From Candidatus Rokuibacteriota bacterium (GTDB taxonomy: Bacteria > Methylomirabilota > Methylomirabilia > Rokubacteriales > CSP1-6), in contig JAHFDN010000004.1 in assembly GCA_023248995.1 (NCBI GenBank), forward strand, positions 1-61,672: a stretch of 61,672 nucleotides of DNA, in the 5' to 3' direction. The position numbers were made by a program, and so were the translations under genes. Positions 1 through 8,749 of the stretch are shown in pieces; positions within the stretch are counted from its first letter, which is position 1, and the number at the start of each line of letters is the position of its first letter. The notes below the pieces were generated by a model. The model was given only the letters and a program-made list of their open reading frames with translations, made no database searches and was not told the origin of the DNA.

Positions 1-1
1 G

Positions 2-475
2 GGGATCGGGGGGAGGCTCGCTCAGGCGACGGAGGTCGGATTCCTAGAGGGAAGTGGCACGCTAGATTTTCTCACTGGTCAGACCGAAATCCACGCCCAG
101 TCGCGGGTCCCATTCGATCCGGCCAACGGTGGGTGGGGCGTCGGTCAGATTTCGGGGGTCTTTAACATCGCGAATGGGTCCAACGGCGCAGTGGTCGGGA
201 AGCTGGAGGGGTCCCTGGACTTTCGTTTGTTCAACGCGAACGTGCCGCTGGCTCCCACGTCCGGGAGCTGGACCACCCTCGGCAAAAAGCGAACGGGCGG
301 CGGGTTCGTAGGGGCTGCCCTTGTCCCGTTCCCCTGCGCTCTTGGACTCGGGTTCTGCTACCTGGAATTGGATTCTAACGGAAATCCTACCGGTGGAATC
401 ACCCCACTCGTTGCGAACGAGTTCAACAAGCACGGAGTGCCGGTGGCGAAGTTCCTGTTCACTCTTTTCCAGTAG
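2..475 (+). CDS. C-terminal part of an unrecognised protein (5' end outside window)
   Basis: The reading frame is open from base 2 with no start codon needed and ends with TAG at 473-475, so it is the last 157 residues of a longer gene. I do not recognise the family. The piece is rich in Gly, Ser, Thr and Asn, with alternating hydrophobic residues (GSLDFRLF, VAKFLFTLF) that suggest beta strands, and it ends in Phe-Gln. This fits a secreted or outer-surface beta protein, but that is inference only. A strong GC hairpin follows at 554-581. An internal ATG-like start would only give a shorter piece; the in-frame upstream sequence has the same composition and no stop. Confidence 0.6.
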   Translation, partial: GIGGRLAQATEVGFLEGSGTLDFLTGQTEIHAQSRVPFDPANGGWGVGQISGVFNIANGSNGAVVGKLEGSLDFRLFNANVPLAPTSGSWTTLGKKRTGGGFVGAALVPFPCALGLGFCYLELDSNGNPTGGITPLVANEFNKHGVPVAKFLFTLFQ

Positions 476-553
476 GGGAGATGCTGGCTGGCCCCAGAGC
501 GGGCTGGCCCGAACGCTCGAGCATGAGGAAACGTCGGAGCTTTCTCCACGCGG

Positions 554-581
554 GGGAGGCCGGGCGACTCCCGGTCCTCCC
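554..581 (+). terminator. GC hairpin after the first gene
   Basis: GGGAGGCCGGG pairs with CCCGG-t-CCTCCC around a 5-base loop, an 11-bp stem with one bulged base. There is no T run after it, so it may be a weak terminator or a processing/stability element for the gene that ends at 475. Confidence 0.4.
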
Positions 582-780
582 TCGCGGCAGTGTGTTTAGT
601 GAACGAGGTGCGGAGACAGAGAGCTAAAACCCTTTAACCCCTCACAGCTATTCAAGAATCTCACCCTCACGTGTTACCCTTTGATCACCTGGGCGATCCG
701 GCCGGGAAGGACTCGTGGGCTCATGGGGGTAACCACCTGCAACCTGTTCCCTCCCCTCACGTAGGGCCTGGCGCTGGCGC
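582..780. other. Gene-free stretch before the GNAT gene
   Basis: About 200 bases of lower GC content than the surroundings. The only open frame is a start at about 522 running into this stretch and encoding 34 residues; it has no ribosome binding site and no family resemblance. No clear -35/-10 pair is visible, though the promoter for the gene at 781 probably lies here. Confidence 0.4.
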
Positions 781-1428
781 ATGGCGGCTCTAGCGCAGCC
801 GGCCGGCTCCTACGGCATCCCCCGCGTCCTCGCCCAGGGCAAGCGCGTGCGCCTCCGCACGTTCACGCGCGGGGACCTCCACTACCTGGGTCAGTGGTCC
901 GACAGCCCGTTCGTGGAGAAGATGGTGGCGAGCGAGTTCCTCTACCAGTACAAGCACATCTACCATCGCCGTAACGACGTGTTCCTGGATTTTCTCCTCC
1001 GGGACTCGACCCAGCTGCCCGCGCTGATCATCCCGCGGGACAGGGAGCCGGAGCAGCCCGTGGGGTTCGTCCGGCTCTTCCAGATCAACCTGATCCACGG
1101 CTACGGCTTTCTCGAGACCGTGATCGTCGACCCCCACTCCTTGCGAAGGGGCTGGGGCATCGAGGCCTCGCGCCTGCTCTTGGCCTACGCCCTCGACCAT
1201 ATCGGGGTCCACCGGGTCGAGGCGAAGGTGTTCGCCTACAACCAGCTCAGCATCAACGCCCTCCGCCGCAACGGGTTCCGCCAGGAAGGGGTGCTCCGGG
1301 AGGCCTGCTTCAACGACGGCAAGTTCTGGGACATCCTTGTGTTCGGCATCCTCAAGGAGGAGATGGAGCAGCAGCGCAAGAAAGACGAGATTGTCCTGTT
1401 CCCTCCCGAGACGGAGGAGCCCCGGTGA
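781..1428 (+). CDS. RimJ/RimL-type GNAT N-acetyltransferase
   Basis: A 215-residue protein of the GNAT fold, acetyltransferase-3 type, which transfers an acetyl group from acetyl-CoA to an amine of a protein, antibiotic or metabolite. The core is visible in order: VRLRTFTRGDL near the start, a VGFVRL beta strand, the acetyl-CoA loop RRGWGIEAS (a variant of RxxGxG/A) near residue 122, and the typical end NxxSINALRRNGFRQEGVLRE. The charged tail after residue 190 is extra. The stop overlaps the start of the histidine kinase by 4 bp (GTGA), so the two are co-transcribed. Substrate unknown; no clear ribosome binding site precedes this ATG. Confidence 0.85.
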   Translation: MAALAQPAGSYGIPRVLAQGKRVRLRTFTRGDLHYLGQWSDSPFVEKMVASEFLYQYKHIYHRRNDVFLDFLLRDSTQLPALIIPRDREPEQPVGFVRLFQINLIHGYGFLETVIVDPHSLRRGWGIEASRLLLAYALDHIGVHRVEAKVFAYNQLSINALRRNGFRQEGVLREACFNDGKFWDILVFGILKEEMEQQRKKDEIVLFPPETEEPR

Positions 1429-3566
1429 CCTTCCACCAGCTCGTTCCCCTGGTCGCCTTCGTCCTGAACCTCACGCTCGTGGCGGTCGTGCTGTACCGCG
1501 ACCACCGGAGCCCGCTCAACCGCGTGTTCGCGGCGTTCGCCTCCGCGCTGGGGGTCTGGAACCTGGGCGTGTTCGTCCTCCGCTCCACGACGGAGGCCGG
1601 GACCGCGTTCGTGGTCGAGAAGTTTCTCCACATCGGCGTCATCCTGGTGCCCGTGCTCTACTACCACTTCGTCGTGATCTTCCTGGAGCTCGGCCCCCGA
1701 CGGCGCGCGGCGCTGGCCCTCACCTACGCCCTGGCGGCGGGCTTCCTGGCCCTGAGCCCCACGCCGCTGTTCCTGCGGGGGGTGGCGCTGACCGAGTGGG
1801 GATTCGCGCCGGCTCCGGGCCCCGTCTACAATCTCTTCTTCGTCTACTTGCTGCTCCCCATCCTGGGCGGGGTGCTCGAGCTGGGGCTGGCCTACCGGGG
1901 CATGGACTCCGCCTTCCGCCGCAACCGCGCCAAGCTGATCATGGCGGGCTCGCTGATCAGTCTCCTGGGCGGGGTCGTGGACATCGCCCGGTTTGGGCTC
2001 AGGATGGAGTGGCTCTACCCGCCCGGGATTCCTGCCAACACGATCTTTGCCCTCCTGCTGGCGGTGTCCATCGTGCGCTACCGCCTGGTGGACGTGGGGA
2101 TCGTGACCAAGCGGGTCGCGATCTTCGGGATGCTGCTCGTGGCCTCCGTCCCCCTCGTGATCGCGCTGGGTACTTTCGCCGAGCAGCGGTGGCAGCTCCG
2201 CTATAGCCTGTCGCTCCGGGAAGATTTCGTGCTGGCCTTCCTCTTGGCCGTGCTGCTGACCCCGCTGCTGCGCAGGGCCGAGGGGTGGCTGGACCGCCTG
2301 ATCTACCGCAAGCGCTATGGCTTTTACGAAACCCTCTCGGACCTCCGGAAGCGGATGGGATCGCTGCTCGACGTCACCCGCCTGGCCGACACCCTGGTCC
2401 AGACCCTCGTCCACCGGATCCCGCTCACCCACGGGGCCCTCTACCTCTTCGACCCCGGCTCCGGCGAGTATCGGGTCCAGCGCGTCGTCTCCGCCGGCGC
2501 TATCGAAGGCAGGTGGCGGCCGCTCGGCGTTCAGGGGCCGCTCATCCGGTGGCTCAGGGACAACGACATCCTCGTGCGGGAGGAGATCGCGCTTCGCCGT
2601 CGCATGGCCGAGGCGCTGGCCGAGGCGGAGGACGATCTGGAGGCCATGCAGGTGGCGCTCCTCTTGCCCCTCAAGTCGGAGGGGCAGCTGATCGGCGTCC
2701 TGGCGCTGGGCGAGAAGCTCTCCGGCGAGATCTTCGACGCCGACGAAATGGAGCTCCTCGCGGTGCTGGCCGGCCAGGCGACCGTCGCGCTCCAGACGAG
2801 CCAGCTCTACGAGCAGCTCAAGCGCTCCAACGAACAGCTGGTGGAGGCCAATCGCCTGAAGTCCAAGTTCCTGGCCCAGTTCTCCCACGAGCTGCGCACG
2901 CCGCTGAACGCGATCATCGGGTTCTCGAAGGTCATGCTGAAGACGTCGGGCGCCGCCCTGTCCCGGGACCAGCAGGAGGACCTCGCGGCGATCCACGGGA
3001 ACGGGCTCCATCTCCTGGCCCTCATCAACGACGTGCTCGACTTCTCGAAGATCGAATCGGGGACCCTGGAGCTGGAGGTTGCCCCGGTGTCGATCGACGA
3101 GCTGATTGACGAGTGCGTCCGGACCACGCTGCCGCTCACCCGGGGCCGCAACCTGACCATCAGCCAGGAGGTCGAGCCGGCGCTGCCGCCCGTCCGCGCC
3201 GACCGGACCAAGGTCCGTCAGGTGCTGTTGAACCTCCTCTCGAACGCCGTGAAGTTCACGCCCGAGGGCAAGGTCACCGTCCGCGCCCGGGCGGAGACGC
3301 ACCGTCTCGTGGTGGGCGTCCAGGACACCGGGATCGGCATTCCCCCGGAGGACCAGTCGAAGCTGTTCCGCGCCTTCCAGCAGCTGAACGGCGGCAAGCT
3401 CCACCTGCCGCTCGGCGGCACGGGGCTCGGGCTCGTGATCTCCAAGTCCTTCGTCGAGCTTCACGGCGGCGAGATCTGGGTGGAAAGCCGCGAGGGGCAG
3501 GGCTCCACGTTCTCGTTCTCGCTGCCGCTCGAGCCGGTCCATGCTCATGAGGTGCGCCGTGGCTGA
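1425..3566 (+). CDS. Membrane-bound GAF sensor histidine kinase
   Basis: 713 residues. The N-terminal ~265 residues hold about seven or eight hydrophobic helices resembling the histidine kinase N-terminal 7TM region, followed by the cytosolic linker LIYRKRYGFYETL. A GAF domain (about 310-450), a short coiled coil (LYEQLKRSNEQL), a HisKA domain with phospho-acceptor His488 in FSHELRTPLNA, and a HATPase domain with an N box (LLNLLSNAVKFTPEG) and G boxes (DTGIGIPPED, GTGLGL) follow. It autophosphorylates and passes the phosphate to a receiver. The GTG start overlaps the upstream stop, and its 3' end overlaps the next kinase gene, so the pair probably forms one relay. The architecture recalls PrsK-like kinases; the signal is unknown. 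Confidence 0.92.
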   Translation: MTFHQLVPLVAFVLNLTLVAVVLYRDHRSPLNRVFAAFASALGVWNLGVFVLRSTTEAGTAFVVEKFLHIGVILVPVLYYHFVVIFLELGPRRRAALALTYALAAGFLALSPTPLFLRGVALTEWGFAPAPGPVYNLFFVYLLLPILGGVLELGLAYRGMDSAFRRNRAKLIMAGSLISLLGGVVDIARFGLRMEWLYPPGIPANTIFALLLAVSIVRYRLVDVGIVTKRVAIFGMLLVASVPLVIALGTFAEQRWQLRYSLSLREDFVLAFLLAVLLTPLLRRAEGWLDRLIYRKRYGFYETLSDLRKRMGSLLDVTRLADTLVQTLVHRIPLTHGALYLFDPGSGEYRVQRVVSAGAIEGRWRPLGVQGPLIRWLRDNDILVREEIALRRRMAEALAEAEDDLEAMQVALLLPLKSEGQLIGVLALGEKLSGEIFDADEMELLAVLAGQATVALQTSQLYEQLKRSNEQLVEANRLKSKFLAQFSHELRTPLNAIIGFSKVMLKTSGAALSRDQQEDLAAIHGNGLHLLALINDVLDFSKIESGTLELEVAPVSIDELIDECVRTTLPLTRGRNLTISQEVEPALPPVRADRTKVRQVLLNLLSNAVKFTPEGKVTVRARAETHRLVVGVQDTGIGIPPEDQSKLFRAFQQLNGGKLHLPLGGTGLGLVISKSFVELHGGEIWVESREGQGSTFSFSLPLEPVHAHEVRRG

Positions 3567-5187
3567 GTCCGGCGGGGCGGGGAAGGCCGTGAAGATCCTC
3601 CACATCGAGGACAACCCGGACAACCGGCGCCTGGTCCTCCGGCTCCTGGCCGCCGAGGGCTACGAGGTCCTGGAGGCGGAGGACGGGCTCGAGGGGATCG
3701 ACAAGGCCGTGCGCGAGAACCCCGACCTCATCCTGCTCGACATCGGTCTCCCGCGCTTCGACGGTTACGAGGCCGCGGCGGCGCTCCGCGCCTTCCCGTC
3801 GCTCGCTACCACGCTCGTCGTGGCGCTCACCGCGTACACGAATCCCGGGGACCGGGAGCGGATCCTCACCGCCGGGTGCAACGGCTACATCCCCAAGCCG
3901 ATCGACGTGGATCGCTTCCCCGGCCAGGTGGCCGAGTTCCTCCGGGGCAAGCGCGAGCACGTGGAGCCGGCCGAGCAGGGCGGCTACCTGCGCGAGCTGA
4001 ACCAGCGGCTGGTCCAGCGGCTATTCAAGAAGATCCAGGAGCTGGAGAAGGCCAACCGGGATGTGACGGCCCGGAGCGCCCAGCTGGAGAGCCTCCATCG
4101 CATCGGGGAGCAGATCACCTCCCAGCTGAGTCTCGTGACGCTGGCGGGCGAGCTCCTGCCCTCGCTGGCGCCCCGCCTGGGCTTCGCGGACCTGGAGGTC
4201 TCGCTCGTGGACTCGGACACCGGGCGGCTGGTCACCTGGCCGGCCCCGGGCCCGCCGAAACCGGCCCCGGCGAAGGAGGCGGAGGGCCGGCTGCTCGAGG
4301 TGCCCCTCGCCATCCAGGGGCGCGTCACCGGACGGCTCCGGGCGCGCGTGGTGTCGCCGGACCTCTCGGCGGCGGATGCCGAGCAGATCCTCCGGATCGT
4401 CGCCAGCCAGGTGGCGGTGGCCGCCGAGAACGCGCGGCTCTACGAGGGGCTCCGGCGGCAGATGGACGAGCTCCGGGCCATGCAGGCCCAGCTGGTCCAG
4501 TCGGCGAAGCTCGCGGCCATCGGCGAGCTGGCCGCCAACGTCGCCCACGAGATCAACAACCCCATGACGAGCATCCTCGGCTACGCCACGCTGCTGCTCG
4601 ATGAGAACGTGGAGAGCGGCACCCGCACCGACTACCTGAAGACGATCCAGAGCGAGGCGCTCCGGATCCGGGAGACCGTGCGGGCGCTCCTGGACTTTTC
4701 CCGCCAGCGGGATTTCACCAAGGAGCGGGTAGACGTGACCCAGGCCGTGAAGGATACCCTGGCGCTGGTCCGCCGCCACGCGACCCTGTCGAACATCGCC
4801 ATCCAGGAAACGTACGATCCGGAGCTGCCGCTGATTGACGTGGACGTTCCCCAGTGTAAGCAGGTGTTCCTCAACCTCATCACGAACGCGCTGGACGCCA
4901 TGCCCCACGGCGGCACGCTCACGGTGGCGGCCGCGCGGGAGGGGGAGCTCGTGCGGGTGGACTTCGGGGACACCGGCGCAGGCATCCCGGCGCCGAACCT
5001 GGGGAAAATCTTCGACCCCTTCTTCACGACGAAGCCCGCGGTGAAGGGGACCGGCCTCGGGCTGTCGGTGAGCCTGGGGATCATCCAGTCCCACGGGGGC
5101 ACGATTGACGTCAAGAGCGAGGTCGGCAAGGGGAGCCTCTTCTCGATCAAGCTCCCCATCCCCACGACGCCCCCGACGTTTACCTGA
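3559..5187 (+). CDS. Receiver-GAF-histidine kinase (soluble hybrid)
   Basis: 542 residues from the chosen GTG start, which has GAGGTG just upstream; an ATG at 3541 is possible but has no ribosome binding site. Domains in order: a CheY-like receiver (IEDNPDN acidic pocket, phospho-Asp in LILLDIGLP, conserved Lys in PKPID), a coiled-coil linker, a GAF-like domain, HisKA with [17 protein letters not shown], and HATPase with [15 protein letters not shown] and [12 protein letters not shown]. No membrane segment is visible. A receiver at the N terminus of a kinase suggests that the membrane kinase just upstream, which overlaps it by 8 bp, phosphorylates it and tunes its own kinase output. The stop overlaps by 8 bp the convergent mutase small-subunit gene. 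Confidence 0.92.
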   Translation: MAESGGAGKAVKILHIEDNPDNRRLVLRLLAAEGYEVLEAEDGLEGIDKAVRENPDLILLDIGLPRFDGYEAAAALRAFPSLATTLVVALTAYTNPGDRERILTAGCNGYIPKPIDVDRFPGQVAEFLRGKREHVEPAEQGGYLRELNQRLVQRLFKKIQELEKANRDVTARSAQLESLHRIGEQITSQLSLVTLAGELLPSLAPRLGFADLEVSLVDSDTGRLVTWPAPGPPKPAPAKEAEGRLLEVPLAIQGRVTGRLRARVVSPDLSAADAEQILRIVASQVAVAAENARLYEGLRRQMDELRAMQAQLVQSAKLAAIGELAANVAHEINNPMTSILGYATLLLDENVESGTRTDYLKTIQSEALRIRETVRALLDFSRQRDFTKERVDVTQAVKDTLALVRRHATLSNIAIQETYDPELPLIDVDVPQCKQVFLNLITNALDAMPHGGTLTVAAAREGELVRVDFGDTGAGIPAPNLGKIFDPFFTTKPAVKGTGLGLSVSLGIIQSHGGTIDVKSEVGKGSLFSIKLPIPTTPPTFT

Positions 5188-5575
5188 ACCTCGCCTGCAG
5201 CCAGCTGACGATCTCCTGGGTGGAAGAGTCCACCCCCCACAGCTCCACCACCCCCATCGCCTTGAGCTCCCGCATTTCCTTGGGCAGGATGGTGCCGCCG
5301 CCGATCACCGCGATGTGCGTGGCGCCGTGCTCGCGCAGGAGCTCGAGGATGCGGGGGAAGACGATCATCTGGGTGCCGGAGAGGATGGACAGGCCGATGA
5401 CGTCCACGTCCTCTTGCACCGCGGTCGCGACGATCTGCTCCGCGGTCTGGTGAAGACCGGTGTAGATGACTTCGAAGCCGGCGTCGCGGAGCGCCCGCGC
5501 CACGACCTTGGCTCCGCGGTCGTGCCCATCCAACCCCGGCTTGGCCACCAGGATCCGGATCTTGCGCTCTGTCAT
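5180..5575 (-). CDS. hcmB: B12-binding small subunit of acyl-CoA mutase (HcmB-like)
   Basis: 131 residues, a free-standing cobalamin-binding domain of the methylmalonyl-CoA mutase family. The DxHxxG motif whose His ligates cobalt is present as DGHDRG (residues 16-21), followed by LSILSG and the GGG loop, all typical of this Rossmann-like fold. Size and separate coding match HcmB-type small subunits. The Met at 5575 begins the conserved domain; the upstream in-frame codons come from the palindrome at 5586-5633 and are not likely translated. It works with the large subunit encoded at 5650-7335 to carry adenosylcobalamin. The substrate call depends on the large subunit. Confidence 0.88.
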   Translation of the reverse strand: MTERKIRILVAKPGLDGHDRGAKVVARALRDAGFEVIYTGLHQTAEQIVATAVQEDVDVIGLSILSGTQMIVFPRILELLREHGATHIAVIGGGTILPKEMRELKAMGVVELWGVDSSTQEIVSWLQARFR

Positions 5576-5585
5576 GTTGTCCCCC

Positions 5586-5633
5586 CCCTCACCTTCATCC
5601 TCTCCCCCGGTGGGGGAGAGGGCAGGGTGAGGG
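5586..5633. repeat. REP-like palindrome between the mutase genes
   Basis: An imperfect palindrome, CCCTCACC...CCTCTCCCCC facing GGGGGAGAGG...GGTGAGGG with a very short loop. Palindromes of this sequence type recur between genes of many GC-rich bacteria. Here it fills the gap between the large- and small-subunit genes and would form a strong mRNA hairpin. Confidence 0.7.
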
Positions 5634-5649
5634 GGCATCAGAGGCCCGC

Positions 5650-7335
5650 CTAAAAGACGATGGGCTCGCGGTAGACCCCGAACACGTCCTTCAGCGCGCC
5701 GACGATCTCGCCGAGGGTCGCGTGGGCGCGGACGCATTCGAGCGTCACCGGCATCAGGTTCTCGTCCGTCCGCGCGACCTCCCGGAGCTCCTCCAGGAGC
5801 TTGGCGACCCGGGCCGCATCCCGCTCACGCTTCGCCCGGGCGAGCCGCTCCTTCTGGAGCTGCTCCGTCCTCGGGTCCACCGTGTGGAGCGGGATCGTGG
5901 GCTCTTCCGGCTCGGGCTCGCGGTACCGGTTGACGCCGACCACGGTCTTCTCGCCTTTTTCCTTGGCGACCTGATAGCCGTAGGCGGCGTCGGCGATCTC
6001 TTGCTGGAAGAAGTTCCGCTCCAGCGCTGCGACGGTTCCCCCCATCTTGTCGATGCGCTCCAGATACTCCCAGATCTCCTTCTCGGTCTGATCCGTGAGG
6101 CTCTCCAGGAGATAGGAGCCGCCCACCGGGTCAATCGAGCTGGCGACCCCCGTCTCCTCCAGCAAGATCTGCTGGGTGCGGAGGGCGAGCTTCATCGCCT
6201 CTTCGGACGGGATCGCCAGGGCCTCGTCCATGCCGTTCGTGTGGAGCGACTGGCAGCCTCCCAGCACCGCCGCCAGGGCCTGGTACGCGGTGCGCGCGAC
6301 GTTGTTGAGCGGCTGGACCGCCGTGAGGGAGGAGCCGGCCGTCTGGCAGTGGAAGCGCAGGCGCATGGACTCGGGCTTCCGGGCGCCGAACCGCTCTTTC
6401 ATGATCCGGGCCCAGACCCGGCGCGCGGCCCGGAACTTGGCGATCTCCTCGAAAAAGTCCGAGTGCGAGATGAAGTAAAAGGAGAGCCGGGGCGCGAAGG
6501 CGTCCACGTCCAGCCCGCTCTTCCGCACCTCGTCCACGTACGCGATCCCTGCGGCCAGCGTGAACGCCGCCTCCTGGACCGCCGTGCTGCCGGCCTCGCG
6601 GATGTGGTAGCCGGAGATGTTCACGGGGTTGTAGTGCGGCAGGTGGCGGACCGAATAGAGGATCGAGTCGCGCACAATCCGGAGCGACGGCTTGACCGGA
6701 TAGATCCACTCCTTCTGGGCCGTGAACTCCTTGATGATGTCGTTCTGAACCGTTCCCGAAAGCTGGTCCTTGGCAATGCCCCGCCGCTCCGCCAGCGCCA
6801 CGTACATCGCCAGGAGGATCCACGCCGTCGGGTTGATCGTCATGGAGACGCTGATGGAGCTCAGGTCGATCCCGTCGAACAGCTCCTCCACGTCCGCCAG
6901 CGTGTCCACGGCGACGCCCTCCCGGCCCACCTCGCCGGAGGCGCGCGGGTCGTCCGAGTCGTAGCCCATGAGCGTGGGCATGTCGAAGTCCACGCTGAGC
7001 CCGGTCTGCCCCTGGGTGATCAGGAACTTTAAGCGCTCGTTGGTCGCGCGGGCCGTGCCGAACCCGGCGATCTGCCTCATCGTCCAGGGCTGCGCCCGGT
7101 ACATGGTGGGGTAGGGGCCGCGCGTGAACGGGTACTGACCCGGGTACCCGAGCCGTTCGGAGTAGTCGAAGGCCTCGAGGTCCGCCGGCGAGTAGAGCCG
7201 GCGGATCGGCCTCGCCGAGAGCGTCGTGAACGAGCGCTTGCGCTCGGGCTTGCGGGCCTGAAAGCCGGCCAGCTCGTTCTTCTCCCACGCCTGGAGCTCC
7301 CGGCGGATCGCCTCGAGCTTCTTGGGATCAAACAT
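5650..7335 (-). CDS. hcmA: Acyl-CoA mutase large subunit, 2-hydroxyisobutyryl-CoA mutase type
   Basis: 561 residues, the TIM-barrel catalytic subunit of a coenzyme-B12 acyl-CoA mutase without its own B12 domain. Typical motifs are [41 protein letters not shown] and [10 protein letters not shown]. The residues that set substrate choice are not those of methylmalonyl-CoA mutase: the Tyr of RQYAGF is Ile89, the position of human Ala137 is Asp116, and the substrate-carboxylate Arg is Gln207. From family knowledge, Ile/Asp/Gln (90/117/208 in the Aquincola enzyme) marks 2-hydroxyisobutyryl-CoA mutase, which makes 3-hydroxybutyryl-CoA. The length also matches HcmA (about 562). A CoA-ligase gene lies directly upstream. 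It could act on another branched acyl-CoA; automated annotation would say methylmalonyl-CoA mutase. Confidence 0.9.
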   Translation of the reverse strand: MFDPKKLEAIRRELQAWEKNELAGFQARKPERKRSFTTLSARPIRRLYSPADLEAFDYSERLGYPGQYPFTRGPYPTMYRAQPWTMRQIAGFGTARATNERLKFLITQGQTGLSVDFDMPTLMGYDSDDPRASGEVGREGVAVDTLADVEELFDGIDLSSISVSMTINPTAWILLAMYVALAERRGIAKDQLSGTVQNDIIKEFTAQKEWIYPVKPSLRIVRDSILYSVRHLPHYNPVNISGYHIREAGSTAVQEAAFTLAAGIAYVDEVRKSGLDVDAFAPRLSFYFISHSDFFEEIAKFRAARRVWARIMKERFGARKPESMRLRFHCQTAGSSLTAVQPLNNVARTAYQALAAVLGGCQSLHTNGMDEALAIPSEEAMKLALRTQQILLEETGVASSIDPVGGSYLLESLTDQTEKEIWEYLERIDKMGGTVAALERNFFQQEIADAAYGYQVAKEKGEKTVVGVNRYREPEPEEPTIPLHTVDPRTEQLQKERLARAKRERDAARVAKLLEELREVARTDENLMPVTLECVRAHATLGEIVGALKDVFGVYREPIVF

Positions 7336-7357
7336 GGCCGTTCGCGTTCCCTTCTCC

Positions 7358-8749
7358 CTAGCGGGTCGTCAGCTCGCGGAAGAGGTTCCGGTTGTCGATC
7401 ACCCGACGGGCTTTGAACTCGGTGCGCTCGAGCTGATCCGGGGGCACGAGCTGGACGGTCGTCCGGACGCCGAGCACCGCGCGGAGCCGCGTCTCCATCT
7501 CGCGCCGGAGCCCCTCGGGGGCGCCGGCCTCGCCCCGGTATTCGGCCTGGACCACGAGCTCGTCCATGCTCTCCTCCCGGCTCACGATGATCCGGTACTC
7601 CTCGCCGACCCCGCGGATCCCGCGCAGGACCTCCTCGATGGCGCTCGGGTAGATGTTCTCGCCGCGGACGGTGAACATGTCGTCCACGCGCCCGTAGATC
7701 CCCTTCGGCAGTCGCGGATAGGTGCGGCCGCACTCGCACGGGTCGTCGGTCCAGGTGGCGAGGTCCCCCGACCAGAGGCGGATCATGGGCTGGGAGGTGC
7801 GCTCCAGGTGCGTGTAGACCGGCACGCCCTCCTTGCCGAAGGGAATCAGCTCCCGGCTCTCCGGGTGGAGAAGCTCCGCGTAGACGATGTCCTGCCAGAG
7901 GTGCATGCCGGTCCTGAACTCGCACTCGGCGTTGGTCATCCACGGCGTCATCTCGGCCATGGAGCCCGTGTCGAGACAGATGCCGCCGTAGGCCTCCTCG
8001 ATCCGGCGCTTCGTGGACGGGATGCCGGCGCCGGGCTCGCCCGAGAAGAAGAGGATCCGGAGGCCGAACTCCCGGGGGTCGATCCCTTCGCCCCGGGCCT
8101 TGTCGGCGACGTAGAGGCCGTAGGAGGGCGTGCTGTAAAAGGCCGACGGCTTCATCTCCCTGAGCCACTTGATCGCGATCAGCGTCTGCCCGGGGACGCC
8201 GGCCCCGAAGGGAAACGCTGTGGCCCCGAGGCGCTCGGCGCCGGCGAGCGCGCCCCAGCCTCCCATGTAGAGGCTGAAGAAGGAGCCGAAGAAGACCGTG
8301 TCCGAGGGTCGGAGGCCGAATCCCCACATGATCCGCGCGTGCGTGTTGGCGATCCGCCGCCAGTCGTCCCTGCCGATGGCGAACGCGGTGGGCTTGCCGG
8401 TCGTCCCCGAGGTCCCGTGGATGTGAAAGACCTCCTCCCGGGGGATCGCCAGGTAGGAGCCGAACGGCGGATGCGCGGCCTGATCCTCGCGCAGGTCCTC
8501 CTTGGTCACGATGGGGACCTTCCTGAAGTCGTCGAGGCTCTGGATGTCGCCCGGCTCGAGCCCGGCCGCCCGCCACTTCTCTCGATAGAAGGGCGCGCGC
8601 TCCCAGGCCCAGGCCATGACCGCTCTGATCTTTCCGAGGATCCCCTGCTCCCGGGCCTCCGGATCCTGGCGTTCCCGATCCTTGAACCAGTAGCGCGACC
8701 CCGGCGCGGGCCGGTAGCGGTCGTCGTAGACGGGCGGCCAGTCGCTCAT
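7358..8749 (-). CDS. Phenylacetate-CoA ligase-family acyl-CoA synthetase (candidate 2-hydroxyisobutyrate-CoA ligase)
   Basis: 463 residues of the ANL superfamily. The ATP loop HGTSGTTGKPT, the GRVDDMFTVRGENIYPSAIEEVL hinge region (only part quoted: GRVDDMF, NIYPSAIEEV) and the C-terminal lysine in TEFKARRVID are all present, with PaaK-like order. It should activate a carboxylic acid with ATP to the acyl-CoA. It lies 22 bp upstream of the mutase and overlaps the hydrolase gene by ATGA, so it probably supplies the mutase substrate. From established knowledge, the ligase paired with 2-hydroxyisobutyryl-CoA mutase belongs to this same family. The Met at 8749 was chosen over a longer in-frame opening that only shadows the hydrolase gene. 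Confidence 0.88.
   Translation of the reverse strand: MSDWPPVYDDRYRPAPGSRYWFKDRERQDPEAREQGILGKIRAVMAWAWERAPFYREKWRAAGLEPGDIQSLDDFRKVPIVTKEDLREDQAAHPPFGSYLAIPREEVFHIHGTSGTTGKPTAFAIGRDDWRRIANTHARIMWGFGLRPSDTVFFGSFFSLYMGGWGALAGAERLGATAFPFGAGVPGQTLIAIKWLREMKPSAFYSTPSYGLYVADKARGEGIDPREFGLRILFFSGEPGAGIPSTKRRIEEAYGGICLDTGSMAEMTPWMTNAECEFRTGMHLWQDIVYAELLHPESRELIPFGKEGVPVYTHLERTSQPMIRLWSGDLATWTDDPCECGRTYPRLPKGIYGRVDDMFTVRGENIYPSAIEEVLRGIRGVGEEYRIIVSREESMDELVVQAEYRGEAGAPEGLRREMETRLRAVLGVRTTVQLVPPDQLERTEFKARRVIDNRNLFRELTTR

Noticed and set aside
522-640. Small open frame near the first hairpin
   Set aside because: Spans the hairpin, Arg/Gly-rich, no ribosome site.
1236-3623. Long minus-strand open frame of 795 codons
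   Set aside because: It lies opposite the histidine kinase gene, has a charged, repetitive composition typical of antisense frames in GC-rich DNA, and no domain.
5650-7335. Plain methylmalonyl-CoA mutase
   Set aside because: The three substrate-selecting residues differ (Ile, Asp, Gln instead of Tyr, Ala, Arg).
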